Shown: positions 11,351 to 21,665 of the stretch, one piece after another
How positions within the stretch are numbered: position 1 is the first letter of the stretch
Layout of the letters: each line of letters begins with the position of its first letter
Assembly (NCBI RefSeq): GCF_030272615.1
Contig: NC_081412.1
Coordinates: 688,454,083 to 688,518,082, forward strand
Source: Cryptomeria japonica
Lineage: Eukaryota; Streptophyta; Pinopsida; Cupressales; Cupressaceae
Reading direction: 5' to 3'
Length of the DNA stretch: 64,000 bases
Notes under the pieces: generated by a model
Told to the model about the DNA's origin: nothing
The model's input: only the letters and a program-made list of their open reading frames with translations
The model's database searches: none
Made by a program: the position numbers and the translations under genes

Positions 11351-12448
11351 GAACAAAAATTTTTCAAAAACATCAAAATCCAAAAATACGCATTTTGCAA
11401 TAAATATCCTCTTGGTGCATAAGACAGATCACCGAGTATACATCCAATGACTCGCAATCCAACACTGTGCTTTAATGAAATCATGCGTAAACAGATGAAC
11501 CTTTTCAATCAAACCAGACATTCAAACTAATCAAAATTGTCATATCAATCAACCTCAAAATCATTTGTCCTTGTCTCTACTATCATGGGTCTTATACAGG
11601 GTGTGGTATACTCGAAACCAGACTGTGTCCTGTCTTAGACGGGGTACCGCATGTCCTGAAACCAGACAGCATGATCGTCCTATCAGCACTTTCAACTTTT
11701 GACAATGAAGATCAAGGTGTTTGTTTGATTTGTTGGAATTTGTGCATCTTATCTTTTTACTGATTTATCTTTGGCTTCGATCATGTTCCTATGTTGCTCG
11801 ATGATGTCACTGAGTGATTTAGAGTGACTGAGATGGTTCATGGTCTTTTCTTTTTTTTGTTGTGATTGTTGTTTGTCTGCGATGTTTCTGTCTTTTGCAA
11901 AAAGGGTTGCATTTCAGCTCTGGCCTTCAATGCCATGATGCTACGCATCCATTTTGCTACATTAAAATAAAGGTTCTCACCTACAAAATGCATTACTGAA
12001 AGCAAGTTTTTCTTCGTCTCTAATTGTCCTCTGTCTCATTTCTGCTTACTAACATTTCTTCCGTCAGTTCAGTCTAGTGCTCCAATTTCCCCAAACACAT
12101 ATGCTGCATCCTGCATCCATTCGGTTAGTACATTTGCATTATATCAAACATCACATCGAGCATCGTATCAAGCATTTTATCCATTTCATATTATAAATGC
12201 ATCAAAAACACATAAAAATGCATCCATACATGTTCCACAATAAACAGTGCATAAGTCATCCATACATGAAAAATAACCATAAGTCATAACACATTGCATC
12301 CCATCATATCGATGCATATCATATCCTATATCAACATAATATTGAAGTACAAAATTGGACTATCTGTCCTAAGTATGACCCGCAGGCTGACTACAAAATG
12401 TCAAACTACATAATGTCTATTGTCTGTCCTAAGGAGCATGTGCCTCTG

Positions 12449-14691
12449 TCACTGGGTGCTCCCTCTGTCCTCCTCATCCCTGCCATGTCTCACGGATGAT
12501 GTCCCTCCTAGTCCTAGCTGTGGTGGTCTCATAGGTCCACTCACCCCCATGCTGCTCAATGACCTCCGAGAGCGTGCTCTACTCTCTGTCCTTGATCGTG
12601 CCCGATATGAAGCTGCTCTCTGCTCTGGTGGAACTGCACTCTCATATAGTGTCCTCCAATGGCGTATCTCCTCTCCGGTCTCTACCAACATCTGTGCCAT
12701 CTCCCGTGCACTGGCATCCTGAATTGACCCAATATACTCAGTGACTCTCTGTTCTTCTCGCTGTGCCTGAGCTATTGTTGTATCTTGAGTCGCTGTGAGT
12801 CTAGCTATCTCCACTCTAAACTACTCATGCTCTCCCTCTAAAGTCACAATGCGATCCTGTTGACTCGCTATGGTAGCCCTGCACATCTCCATCTCCTCTG
12901 TCCTAGCTGTCTCCGGCTCTATGGGTATATCCTGCAATGCCTCCTGCTCCCCATCCTCATCTCCATCCTCGTCATCCCCATCCTCATCTTCATCCTCATT
13001 ATCCCCCTCATCCTCATCACCACCCTCATCCTCCTCATCCTCATCCTCTCCCTCCTCCTCTCCACGGAGTGGGAAGTCCTCCTGTCACCTAGGTACTGGA
13101 ATATCCAGATCTGTCAATGGCACTGGTCGTCGTTGTGCAAACCATCTCTCATACTCCTTTGTCATCCCGGCGTCCGCCACATCTGATCTCCAATCCCATT
13201 ATCGATGTTGTAGCTGTGTGAAGTCAGTATATGCTATGTGTGGCTGAATCATACTCCCCCACTGACTCGTCTCTCTGTGAGATCGGGCAAAGTGTGCAGT
13301 CCTCATAGGTACATCCTGCCTCTCTCCAAATTATCGTCTGACTCTCTCTGGCAGGTACATCTCAATCACTCTCTGGCGATTCACTGGTCGCCCAATTAGG
13401 TACCTCTCTTGTCTACAATATGGTAGCTCATCACTATCATCTGACCATCCCAGGAAATCATGATATGGCCTCCATGTGAACTCTCTCAGTCTGTCTAGCT
13501 AATATAATATGTATCCAAAAGGAGCCTGTCTCAGTGCTCCCCCATAGCAGTACACATATGGTTGGTGTGGTACTACCTGTCTCTCTGTAATCGGTCGACA
13601 TATGGCTATGTGCTCAAACGCCCATACCTGTAGCAATGTGACTCCACAGCTCAAAGTCTGCACTCCCTGATATGCTATCTGATGCAACTAAAAATATAGC
13701 ATAGCCAATACACATGGTCCCCATGCATACATCATCCCCTCTGTCACCATCTGCTCTAGCACTCTTCCCCATCCAATAGGGAATCCATGTCCTTGTCTAT
13801 CTCCTGCTAGTAGACATGCTATCACCACATATCGTCGATCGTACTCTGATGCCATGGTCTCCCAGCCAATCTCCCTCTTGACGATATCCAAATCCTCTAT
13901 TTCGCACTCAAATAATCTGCACAATGCATCTCTCCCTATCACTGGGTCATACTCTACCATCTCTCCATGAATCGAAATGCAGAGGATACGCCATACATCC
14001 TCCAGGGTCACCGTCGCCTCTCCAGTCGCCAGATGGAATGAGGAGGTCTCTGAATGCCATCGCTCTGCCAATGCGGTAAGCAGTCCTGTGTTTGCCCTAA
14101 TCTCGGGCATGAATGTGACATAGTATATCCCAAGTCCTGCTAATGTATCTCTGTCTGTGCTCCTGAGTCTATTTCGTAACATGAAGCAATCTGGTCGGTT
14201 CTCTCGCGTGATCAATGGATACTGTCGACTCTGCATCACAATTGGGGCACATTTTGTCAGTTTTAGGGTTTGCTCCTACGGGTTGCATTTCCTCATTTCA
14301 TGTCCAAATCAGGGTGTTTTTCATCTAATCTGACCTATCCTACCCTTCTCCCCCCTTTCCGGGTCATTTACATGTTGTTTTGACCAAAATTAGGGTTTAC
14401 ATTGCACAATTGCGCCTGTGTGATGAGTCCTGCGCCTGTGTCACATGTCCTATGCCTGTGTCTCCCTACACAAGCGTAGAAGACCCTACACAAGCACAGG
14501 ATTTTCCCTACACAAGCGCAGAAGTCCTTTTCTGCATCCCCTGCGGGCCCCGCAATGTCCCGCAAGCAAGTCAAATTCATCAAATTGAAAACATGGGTTT
14601 TTGAGATACATACCACTGCTCCTACGTCGTTCGGTCATCTGTATGTGCGTACACACTCTTTGAGGTGACATGCCCTTGGAATGTTCGCCAT
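12449..14691 (-). pseudogene. Antisense plant mobile domain gene of A, two exons
   Basis: Exon 1 is 14691-14614 (26 codons, one TGA at codon 19). The intron 14613-14231 starts GTATGT and ends GATGCAG. Exon 2 is 14230-12449, joined in phase 0. Exon 2 starts with a plant mobile domain (to about 13500) with ALAERWHSETSSFHLATGE and TLEDVWRIL, an aminotransferase-like PMD signature also found in MAIN/MAIL1 proteins and in transposons. It then has a long Asp/Glu tract (about 13075-12940), a coiled segment and an Arg/Ser-rich tail. The frame is kept over about 594 codons but at least five stops break it, the first at 13688. B has the same gene in the same place. A nuclear role is inferred from the family only. 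Confidence 0.8.
14404..14530. repeat. GCGCCTGTG repeats in the antisense intron of A
   Basis: Three plus-strand copies of TGCGCCTGTGT-like sequence (about 14408-14465) are followed by three inverted copies CTACACAAGCGCAG-like (about 14465-14523). All lie inside the predicted intron. The same word is repeated in the 5' leader of A (16700-16825). Confidence 0.75.
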
Positions 14692-15007
14692 CTCTCTACA
14701 AGTGTCCTTTTCCAGAGCAACAATTCCTCCTCTTTGGCTAGTGCAAATGAGCAATTTTCACTCTCCTTGCCTCATTTATAGATCTTTGTCAGTGCATAGA
14801 TGGATTTGCACCCTCTCCATCTTATGTTGGTCGCGGTCTTTTGTGTCTTTAATTAATTTTCCTTCCTGCATCCGATCTTCGATTGTCAGTCCGTTCGATC
14901 CTATCATTTTTATCGATCAATTGGCCTCTTTTCTGCATGTTTCCGGCCAATTCCTCGAGGGGGCATGCATATGTCATTGTCAATGTCTGGAGCTTTTTCA
15001 TTATTGT
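14692..15007. other. Region between antisense gene and polypurine tract, A
   Basis: Holds the antisense TATA box and a CTCGAGGGGGCAT word (14953-14965) that recurs in B at 47297-47309. Nothing else was recognised. Confidence 0.5.
14773..14780 (-). promoter_or_regulatory. TATA box of antisense PMD gene, A
   Basis: The minus strand reads CTATAAATGAG about 85 bases before the exon-1 ATG (14691). B has TATAAG about 95 bases before its ATG (47055). The matching spacing in two diverged elements supports a promoter. Confidence 0.55.
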
Positions 15008-15054
15008 TCTTTGAAACAATGCTTAAAATCACATTGTCTCAAAGAGGGGCAAAA
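15008..15054 (+). promoter_or_regulatory. Polypurine tract with overlapping hairpin, A
   Basis: The polypurine tract AAAGAGGGGCAAAA (15041-15054) touches the LTR start at 15055. TCTTTGAAACAATG (15008-15021) pairs with CATTGTCTCAAAGA (15032-15045), one mismatch in 14, covering the start of the tract. B has an even longer stem at the same place. Confidence 0.8.
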
Positions 15055-16585
15055 TGTAGACACCTAAAAATGGTCAACGCTTGCGGAGTCATACTTTAAC
15101 ATTTGCGCATTGCCTTATTTTAAGGTTTTTGTGTCGCATTAACATTTCTTCTATGTTACGCACTTGGTTTTTATCATTTGCGAGAATCAAGTCCTTCTTC
15201 TTCATTCTTCATTCGTCTCGCTCTCAAATTTGGTCTTGTCGACAACACTCTCCAATCATGATTTTGATCGATCTTATCCTGTCACATCAATGTGCGTGCT
15301 CATTTGTCATCATTTTGGACATCGTCAATCCTAATTAGGGTTTTGTCCTCTTATCAATCTTGTCATCATGCAATTGATTTGTCATTGATTCTTGTCTTTT
15401 GATCAATTTGTCATCAATCTTGTCCTCTTGTGATCTATTTTGTCATCGATTCTTGTCCTCTTGTCAATCTTGTCATTTTGCGATCAATTTGTCATCGATC
15501 GTTGTCTGTCTCAATTATGTCAATTTGGATCAATTAGTCATTGTTCCTCATCAATTGGCGCATTTATCAATCAAATCATTTATCACATTGGTCCTTTGTT
15601 AATCCCAATCATGATCGAGTCAATTATCTTTCATCAAGACCTAATTGTCATCCTTGCATTGCTAATTCATCTTCTAAGGTTGCGTGATTTAATCATTTAA
15701 CCTTGTTTGTCATTTCTACCTTTAGGATTAATAAATTATTTATTTATCCTAAGTCTTCTCATCGCAATTAAATGTTTAATTTAATTGGCTAATTATTCCT
15801 CTTTTTTGTGAATTAATTAATAAATGACAAATTATTAATTGATTTACCTAATTTCCTAATCTTTCATCAATTTCTAAATTCCCTCTTTGTGAATTAATTA
15901 ATAAATGAAAAATTATTAATTAATTCACTAAATTCCTCATTTCCTCATTTTTCTAATTTCTAATTTCCTAATTTTCATCAATTTCTTAATTCCTCTTTTT
16001 CTAATTTTCTAATTTTCTAATTCCTAATTTCAATTTCCTCCTATTTCTCTCCTAATTTCATGGGAATGACATGTCAATTTGTCATAATTTGTCATAATTA
16101 TCAATCAATCAATTTTGCATAGAAAGTGCATAATTTGTCATAATTTGTCATAATTGACATAATTGATTTGCAATTTCCATTTGAATTGAATCATGCTAAT
16201 TTGATCATTTCTCCAATTTGTCTATAAATTGGATGAATTTCTTCAATCCCAATCTAATAATCGCTTGTTTTGAATTACTTTGTCGAATCAATCACGCTTC
16301 GAGTATTCTTGAGCAATCATCTTATTTACTTGCTTTCATCTCATGTGTGTGCACTTGAAGGTGAGATCCACAAACAAAGGCTATTTGGAGAAGAAAGAAG
16401 GACAATGGAGCCGCATGAAGGAGACATTCAAATCTGCATCTGGTTTGCTTAGTCTTTAGTTTTGAATGTTTTGCTTTTCATGTCTCTATTGAGTGTGTTA
16501 GGATTGATCATTGCAATCTGCTTTTGTGAATGAGCTAGATTAGTATTTTGATTTGCTTGTGATGATTTCTAATTTCCTAGCTACA
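15055..16585 (+). repeat. A-element LTR (plus strand)
   Basis: 1531 bp from TGTAGACACC to TAGCTACA. It contains long TTAATTAATAAATGA-type AT blocks and a TATA box CTATAAATT at 16222-16230. A polypurine tract abuts its left end and a primer site its right end, so this single LTR is the 3' LTR of one A copy and the 5' LTR of the next. Confidence 0.9.
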
Positions 16586-16590
16586 TTAAT

Positions 16591-16606
16591 TGGTGAACTC
16601 GATGTG
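16591..16606 (+). other. Primer binding site, A plus-strand copy
   Basis: TGGTGAACTCGATGTG five bases after the LTR. The inverted copy reads TGGTGAACCTGACGTG and E1 reads TGGTGAACCCGACATC. All fit one ancestral site TGGTGAACCCGACGTG altered by C/T and G/A changes. The tRNA is not assigned. Confidence 0.75.
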
Positions 16607-16707
16607 AAACTAACCATCTAACCCTTAACTTTGCTTTTGAGTGCTTTTGAGTTGATTTGCAGGTCAAAAACCCAAGAAACAGGGTAGTGCAGTGTTTTCT
16701 GGGAGCT

Positions 16708-16823
16708 TCTGCGCCTGTGTCAAGCATTTTGCAACTGTGTCAGACATTCTGCGCCTATTTCAAGGACATTCTGCGCCTGTGTCAGACATTCTACGCCTGT
16801 GTCATGCATTCTGTGCCTGTGTA
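16708..16823 (+). repeat. GCGCCTGTG repeat cluster in the leader of A
   Basis: Six imperfect copies of TTCTGCGCCTGTGTCA spaced about 18-22 bp. An inverted counterpart lies in the right arm at about 26095-26210. Confidence 0.8.
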
Positions 16824-17687
16824 AAGTCCAGAAACAGAGGTAAAAGACAGTGTTTTTACTTGAAAATTGTTTTCTCTTGCATTCTGTTTCTGCTTTTTTG
16901 GTTTTGTTGGTACTGATTCTTTGTGCAGAACCTTGGCATACGCATGACAATGACAATAAATGAAACTACTAACGTGTTTTGTGCAGGTTCGATAGTCAAA
17001 GACTAAATATATCAAACTTCTGACTTGGGTTTTGCAGGTTGCCTTGGATTACAACTAAACTTTGTGTTTGCAATTAATATTTTAGGCACCTAGTATGATT
17101 TCTAAATAGGATGGAATGAATGTATGTTTGCCTTGATTGTTGAGCTTGACATTGGAGTAGGAGAGTATGCTCTCATCCTTCTTAGGGTGATTAGAAATCC
17201 ATATCTTCGATACCATGCTCATGTTTTTTATTATGTGTCACCTTTAGAGGGTTTGCCTTCCCGACCATTTGCTTTTGCAAGCAAGTGATAATCGTGAGAA
17301 GGGAACGACCCAAAGTGAGTATGGCTAGAATACCTTGGCATTCTAACTCACTATAAACAAATACCTGATGGGCGAAAGCGTTGAAGGAAGGGTTACGGGG
17401 AATTGCAGTTACTTGGGAAGTGATGACCCTTGAACACTTTCTCATATCAACATCTAAGTAGGACCTCGCGGTCTAAATCATGCTTGCGTGACTACATTTG
17501 TTTGGTATCTTGATGGGCTTAATGTCTCAATCACGCTTGTGTGACATTAAGGAGTAACACTTAACAGAAATCCTTACTAAACAACTTGTCTTTAGAGGCC
17601 AAAAATCCTTCTAGTTGCTTGAGAAGGACAAGTTTGAATACTTGGAAGAGATACTAAGTTTGCCATGGGGAGATTTCCATGGGAACT

Positions 17688-17746
17688 GATGCTTGGCTTC
17701 CCTGAGAAGTGAGTGTCATGGAGGGGAGCCCGTGGGGTCAAGCATC
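17688..17746 (+). promoter_or_regulatory. Conserved leader hairpin of A
   Basis: GATGCTTG (17688-17695) pairs fully with CAAGCATC (17739-17746), with GGCT/AGCC extending the stem inside. The loop holds CTGAGAAGTGAGTG. B has the same stem at 33961-34018 with CCGAGAAGTGAGTG in the loop; the right arm has it at 25227-25169. Confidence 0.7.
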
Positions 17747-18682
17747 TATGTATTCTCCTTGAATCGCATAACGATTCTACCTCTCAAGTACCTAATGTCC
17801 TTGCCTACCATAAGAAATGTGTGAATGAGCATGATTGTCTTGAGTCTAAGTTAAAATATCTTATCTTCTTTGCTTGTCAAAAGTTGAATTGCATCTCATT
17901 CCAAAAACAAGACAAATTGATTCAAAACAAGGTTAAACCCAAGAACATTTCATCCAACAAAGTTCAAAACACCTTCAAACATGGTTTTCAAACATTGTTC
18001 AAAATCTTGTCTCAACATTCATGTCACTTACATTTAGGTTCATCCTAGGTTTGCATTTTGCAAATTCATTGTCAACTACCAAGGTTAAGTTTCATCTAGG
18101 TCATACTCCTTTGCATATCAATAAAGGTCATCCATTTGCATGTGTCCTCTTGCATTAGAGTAATACCATTATATAATTCAACCTTAGGTTTTGCCTTAGG
18201 TTGACATTGTCATACATTTGCATTTGCATACCCTAGGTCTCTTCATCAAGCTTAGGTTATTATCATATCATATTAGGATCATTTGCATAGTAATTGTTCC
18301 TTTGCATATAGTGTCAAAACTAGGTTTTGTCATACTTGAGTAATCCAAATCTTTGATAAACCCTAAGTCATTGTTAGGAAGTCTAGCCCTTATCAAACCT
18401 TTTCTCCTTTGTCATTATTGTCATTTGGTCAAACCTATCTTAGTATCCAAGCATAATAGGGGAGACATTGTCATTTTGTCCTTTTGTCACTTGGCCCTGT
18501 TGTCCTTTGAGGTCTAGATGTCATTTCAATTTCCGAAGGGTCTCTTTCTTAGATTTGCATTCCAAAAGTTTGTCCAAAATCTTCAAAAACAACAAAAACA
18601 TAGGTTGCATTCTTGCCATAGATTGCATTGTCATTCCTTTAGGTTGCATTTGTCAATCCCGTTAGTTGCATTGCAAAGTGAC

Positions 18683-21268
18683 ATGTTTGTTGAAATGAGG
18701 TCTCAACCTTCTTACGAAGCAATGTCATCACAATTGAGAAATCAATCATGTCAATCCAATCTCTACATGTCTCAAAACTTGGATCAAACTTATCATGATG
18801 ATGTAAATGTCCAAATACAAAAACTAGAGGAGAAACTAGCTCAAGAAAAGGAGATATTGGAAAAAAGAGTGAAAAAAATTGAGAAGAATAGATCACAAAT
18901 GTCCAAAATGTTTCGAAAATTTCCAGGTAGAAATCCAAAGATTGAGCCAATTGATGTAAGATCTCTTCTTGAACGATCAGACATACCAGCTCTCCTCTCA
19001 CAAATAGAGATGATGAAACAATTTCAAGAAAAGAGACAACAACAATTTCAACATTATGTGCCTCCACAAAAAGAACAAGAAGGTGTTTACTATCAATCAT
19101 ATTTTCAACCATCACAACCAATTGTTCAACAGTTAGAACATTTCCAACAGACACAACCAATTGTTCAACATATACAACCAATACAACCAATGGTCCAATT
19201 TCAACAATATGTCCAACCAACTATACAATGTCCACAAATGGTTCAACCAATGGTGGAATATCAATGTCAACAACTACAATCACAAATTCAAAAACAAAAC
19301 TTGCAACATGCACCAAGCCAAGTTTCAAACATGTCGGAACAATTGAACCAATTCCAATATCAAAACATGACATTAGATTAGAACCAACTCCTTGCCAAAC
19401 AAGTTCAAATTCCAGATACAACTATGTCAAAACCTCGAAAGAAAGGTGGCTTTATTGCAATGATCTTAAGGAAATTACCAAGTGAGTTCTTTGAGGAAGA
19501 TCAAAATAATACACTTATGTCTAGCAATGCCTCATCCCCTTGCAAGCAAATTGACTCTCCAGTGGCATCTATCCCTACACCTCTAGAAGTTTTGCAGGAA
19601 CCTTCCATATTGTCCTCATCAAACAATACACCCAAGGATGAAATTACCCAAGGGCTATCCATAATTGACTGCCACGATAATCCAATTCATGATGCACATC
19701 CTTGTCATGTTTCAGAAATACAAGACCCAATGCCACCATGCACTTTATTGCCATTACCTATTTTAGAGGACCCCATTCGAAGTCCCTCTTCCTCATGTTC
19801 AAGCATTGATTCCTTTCTAGAATCGATCACAAATGTTCAAAGTACATTTCCTTTATGCCAAAGCATTAATCCCTTGTCAGAATCCTCCATGCATATCCAA
19901 ATTCCAACCCCATGTCAAGAGGATAATTTAGAGCACGAAGAAATGCGTGTTAAAACAGATCAAGATCAAGATCCCAAAACCTTATCATCCCATCCAATTG
20001 TTGACCAGGATCTCATGTTCCCAGACACTCACGATGATTCCCCTATTCTTGTCCATCTTATCCAAAGTCCTATTGACACTCCATTCCCCAGGCAAGATCA
20101 AGATATCCCAGTTCATCCAATCCCAAACGATCCCCTTCCATTTCATGAACATAATGTCCTTTCAAATCCCATTGACATTCCACTTCCTGAGAAAGATCAA
20201 GATATCCTTTCCATCCTTTATGACGATCCCATTGAAAGTCAAGAGAAAAGCAATTTTAAAGAGGATTTCAATGATCTTCCTCCTTGTCAAGATCAAATTA
20301 TTCCTTTAAATCCTCCACAAGATACTTTTGTTCCTCCATCTCCTTGTCCTAATCCAGCATATCCACTCCAAGGTCTCATTTCTTTTGATGATCCCATTAT
20401 TTCTCTCATTGCATCTCTTGAAGAGCCTGTCATTGAACCATGTCCACTACACAATCCTAGTTCCCCTCATGATCCTAATCCCCCTCATGATTCTAACGTA
20501 TCAGTGCAAGATGTTCATGAACCCTCGACATGCATAATGGGTTCTTCCACTTTGGTGCAATCCGATCCACTTCAAGATCTCATTATTTCTCTCATATCAT
20601 ATCCACCTCATAATGGACTCGCGTCTTCTTCCCAAAGAAAAAAGGATCCTACAAGTCAAAATATTCATAAAAGCAAAGGGGTAGACCTTCATGAGAAAGA
20701 ACCCCTCCATATCAAAGAATATCTTAAGGGTCATGTCTACACAACTCACTCTCAAGACATTGGTATCCCTCCATCAAAATCAAAACATATCACTTCCCCA
20801 TCATACTTTCCATCCATCTTAGGTCCTTATATTCCTTCGTCCTCTATGCAAGGTCAGCAAAGGCACACATCTTTGAGTAAATTTCATCCATCCAAAAGAA
20901 GTCCATTTCATTCATATCCATCCATGCATTCCTTTCCCCCTCCAAGCAATTTGGATGCCAAGTATAAAAGTCATAAGTCTAAAAATCCACATGTATTCAA
21001 GGATCAACATGTCCAATATAATCGGCATGTCAAAGTAAAGAACAATATGATCTATAAAGAAAAAGAAATATCCAAAAGGCCACAAAGGCCCACTGAACAA
21101 AATAAAGCAAAGTCAAAATCTATATGGGTTCCTAAATCCCTTGTGCAAGTAATGCACTCCAAGGAACCACAAAAGCATGAAAAATCAAAAACCATGTGGA
21201 TCCCTAAGCGGCTCCTTGAAGCACAAAAGCCTAAAGAAACATCAAAGGGATCTTCTCGTTGTGCCTAA
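18683..21268 (+). pseudogene. A-element unknown ORF, left arm copy
   Basis: I start it at ATG 18683 (MFVEMRSQ), because the in-frame sequence from 18518 to there looks like leader and the gag of B begins in a similar context (MVETRLQ). The frame runs to 21268 with one TAG at 19379, where the other arm has Gln. Seen in order: a coiled coil (about residues 45-85), a block with RSLLERSDIPALLSQIEMMK, a Gln/Pro-rich region (HFQQ, QPIVQ, QPMVQ repeats), MSKPRKKGGFIAMILRKLPSEFF, a long Pro/Asp/Ser-rich acidic middle, then a basic His/Lys region with W-[IV]-PK motifs. The last residues come from the rearrangement junction. No Gag, protease or polymerase motif is seen. I do not recognise the protein; it could be a highly diverged Gag. 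Confidence 0.72.
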
Positions 21269-21665
21269 GCTATTGTTGTATCTCAAGTTGCTGTGAGTCT
21301 GGCTATCTCCGCTCTAAACTGCTCATGCTCAAAGACGTTGGTAGGATGAGGACATGGAAAATGAGATGAAACTAAGGCAAGGATTTATGCAAAGGATTGG
21401 ATAAAAGGGATGGAAGGATGGAAAATATGCATTGGATAATAGGTAGGGTATTGGAAGAATTGGGCTTCAGTGGATGGAAATGAAGGCAAGATCGACACTG
21501 GCACACACCTTGAGGGGTGATGGACTAATGGAGGAAAGACATATTTTGGATATTGAGATTTTGATGAAGGAAAGACTATGGATTTTGAAACATAAGGGCC
21601 CAAAACGGATGGAGGAATAGACTTGGATAGTTTGGATGGAGTAATAGCAATTTTGGATGCCAATT
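21247..21665. other. Spacer of the inverted repeat
   Basis: 21250-21331 matches 12754-12834, the antisense PMD gene region, on the plus strand. At 21332 it switches to the reverse complement of the ORF 3' end and following sequence (equivalent to 10130 leftward). The right arm therefore reaches further into the element than the left one. The jump from ORF to PMD segment to inverted strand is direct evidence of template switching or rejoining. Confidence 0.8.

Larger units (their letters stand above)
10076..12448 (+). other. 3' non-coding region of A with hairpin block and minisatellite
   Basis: Between the ORF end and the antisense gene. It holds an A-rich run (10240-10300), the twin-hairpin block (10303-10384), C/T-rich sequence, a minisatellite (about 11025-11350) and AT-rich sequence with many ATG/CAT words to 12360. 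The equivalent part of B is 42568-44190. The open frames here are low-complexity. Confidence 0.6.
16607..18682 (+). other. 5' leader of A (plus-strand copy)
   Basis: About 2 kb before the ORF start. It has a cluster of GCGCCTGTG words (16708-16823) and blocks shared with the leader of B: CTTTAGAGGG with TTCCCG, GAACGACCCAA, CCTTCTAGTTG, and the 59-nt hairpin at 17688-17746. The rest is unique AT-rich sequence. The small open frame at 17713-18048 overlaps the hairpin and is repeated in the other arm, but has no recognisable domain. Confidence 0.65.

Noticed and set aside
13688-14239. PMD open frame taken as a host gene such as MAIN or MAIL1
   Set aside because: The same gene sits at the same place and strand in element B, between pol and polypurine tract, so it belongs to the elements.
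15700-16200. ATTAATTAATAAATGA blocks considered as a scaffold attachment region or replication origin
   Set aside because: Simple AT repeats inside the A LTR; nothing beyond base composition supports such a function.
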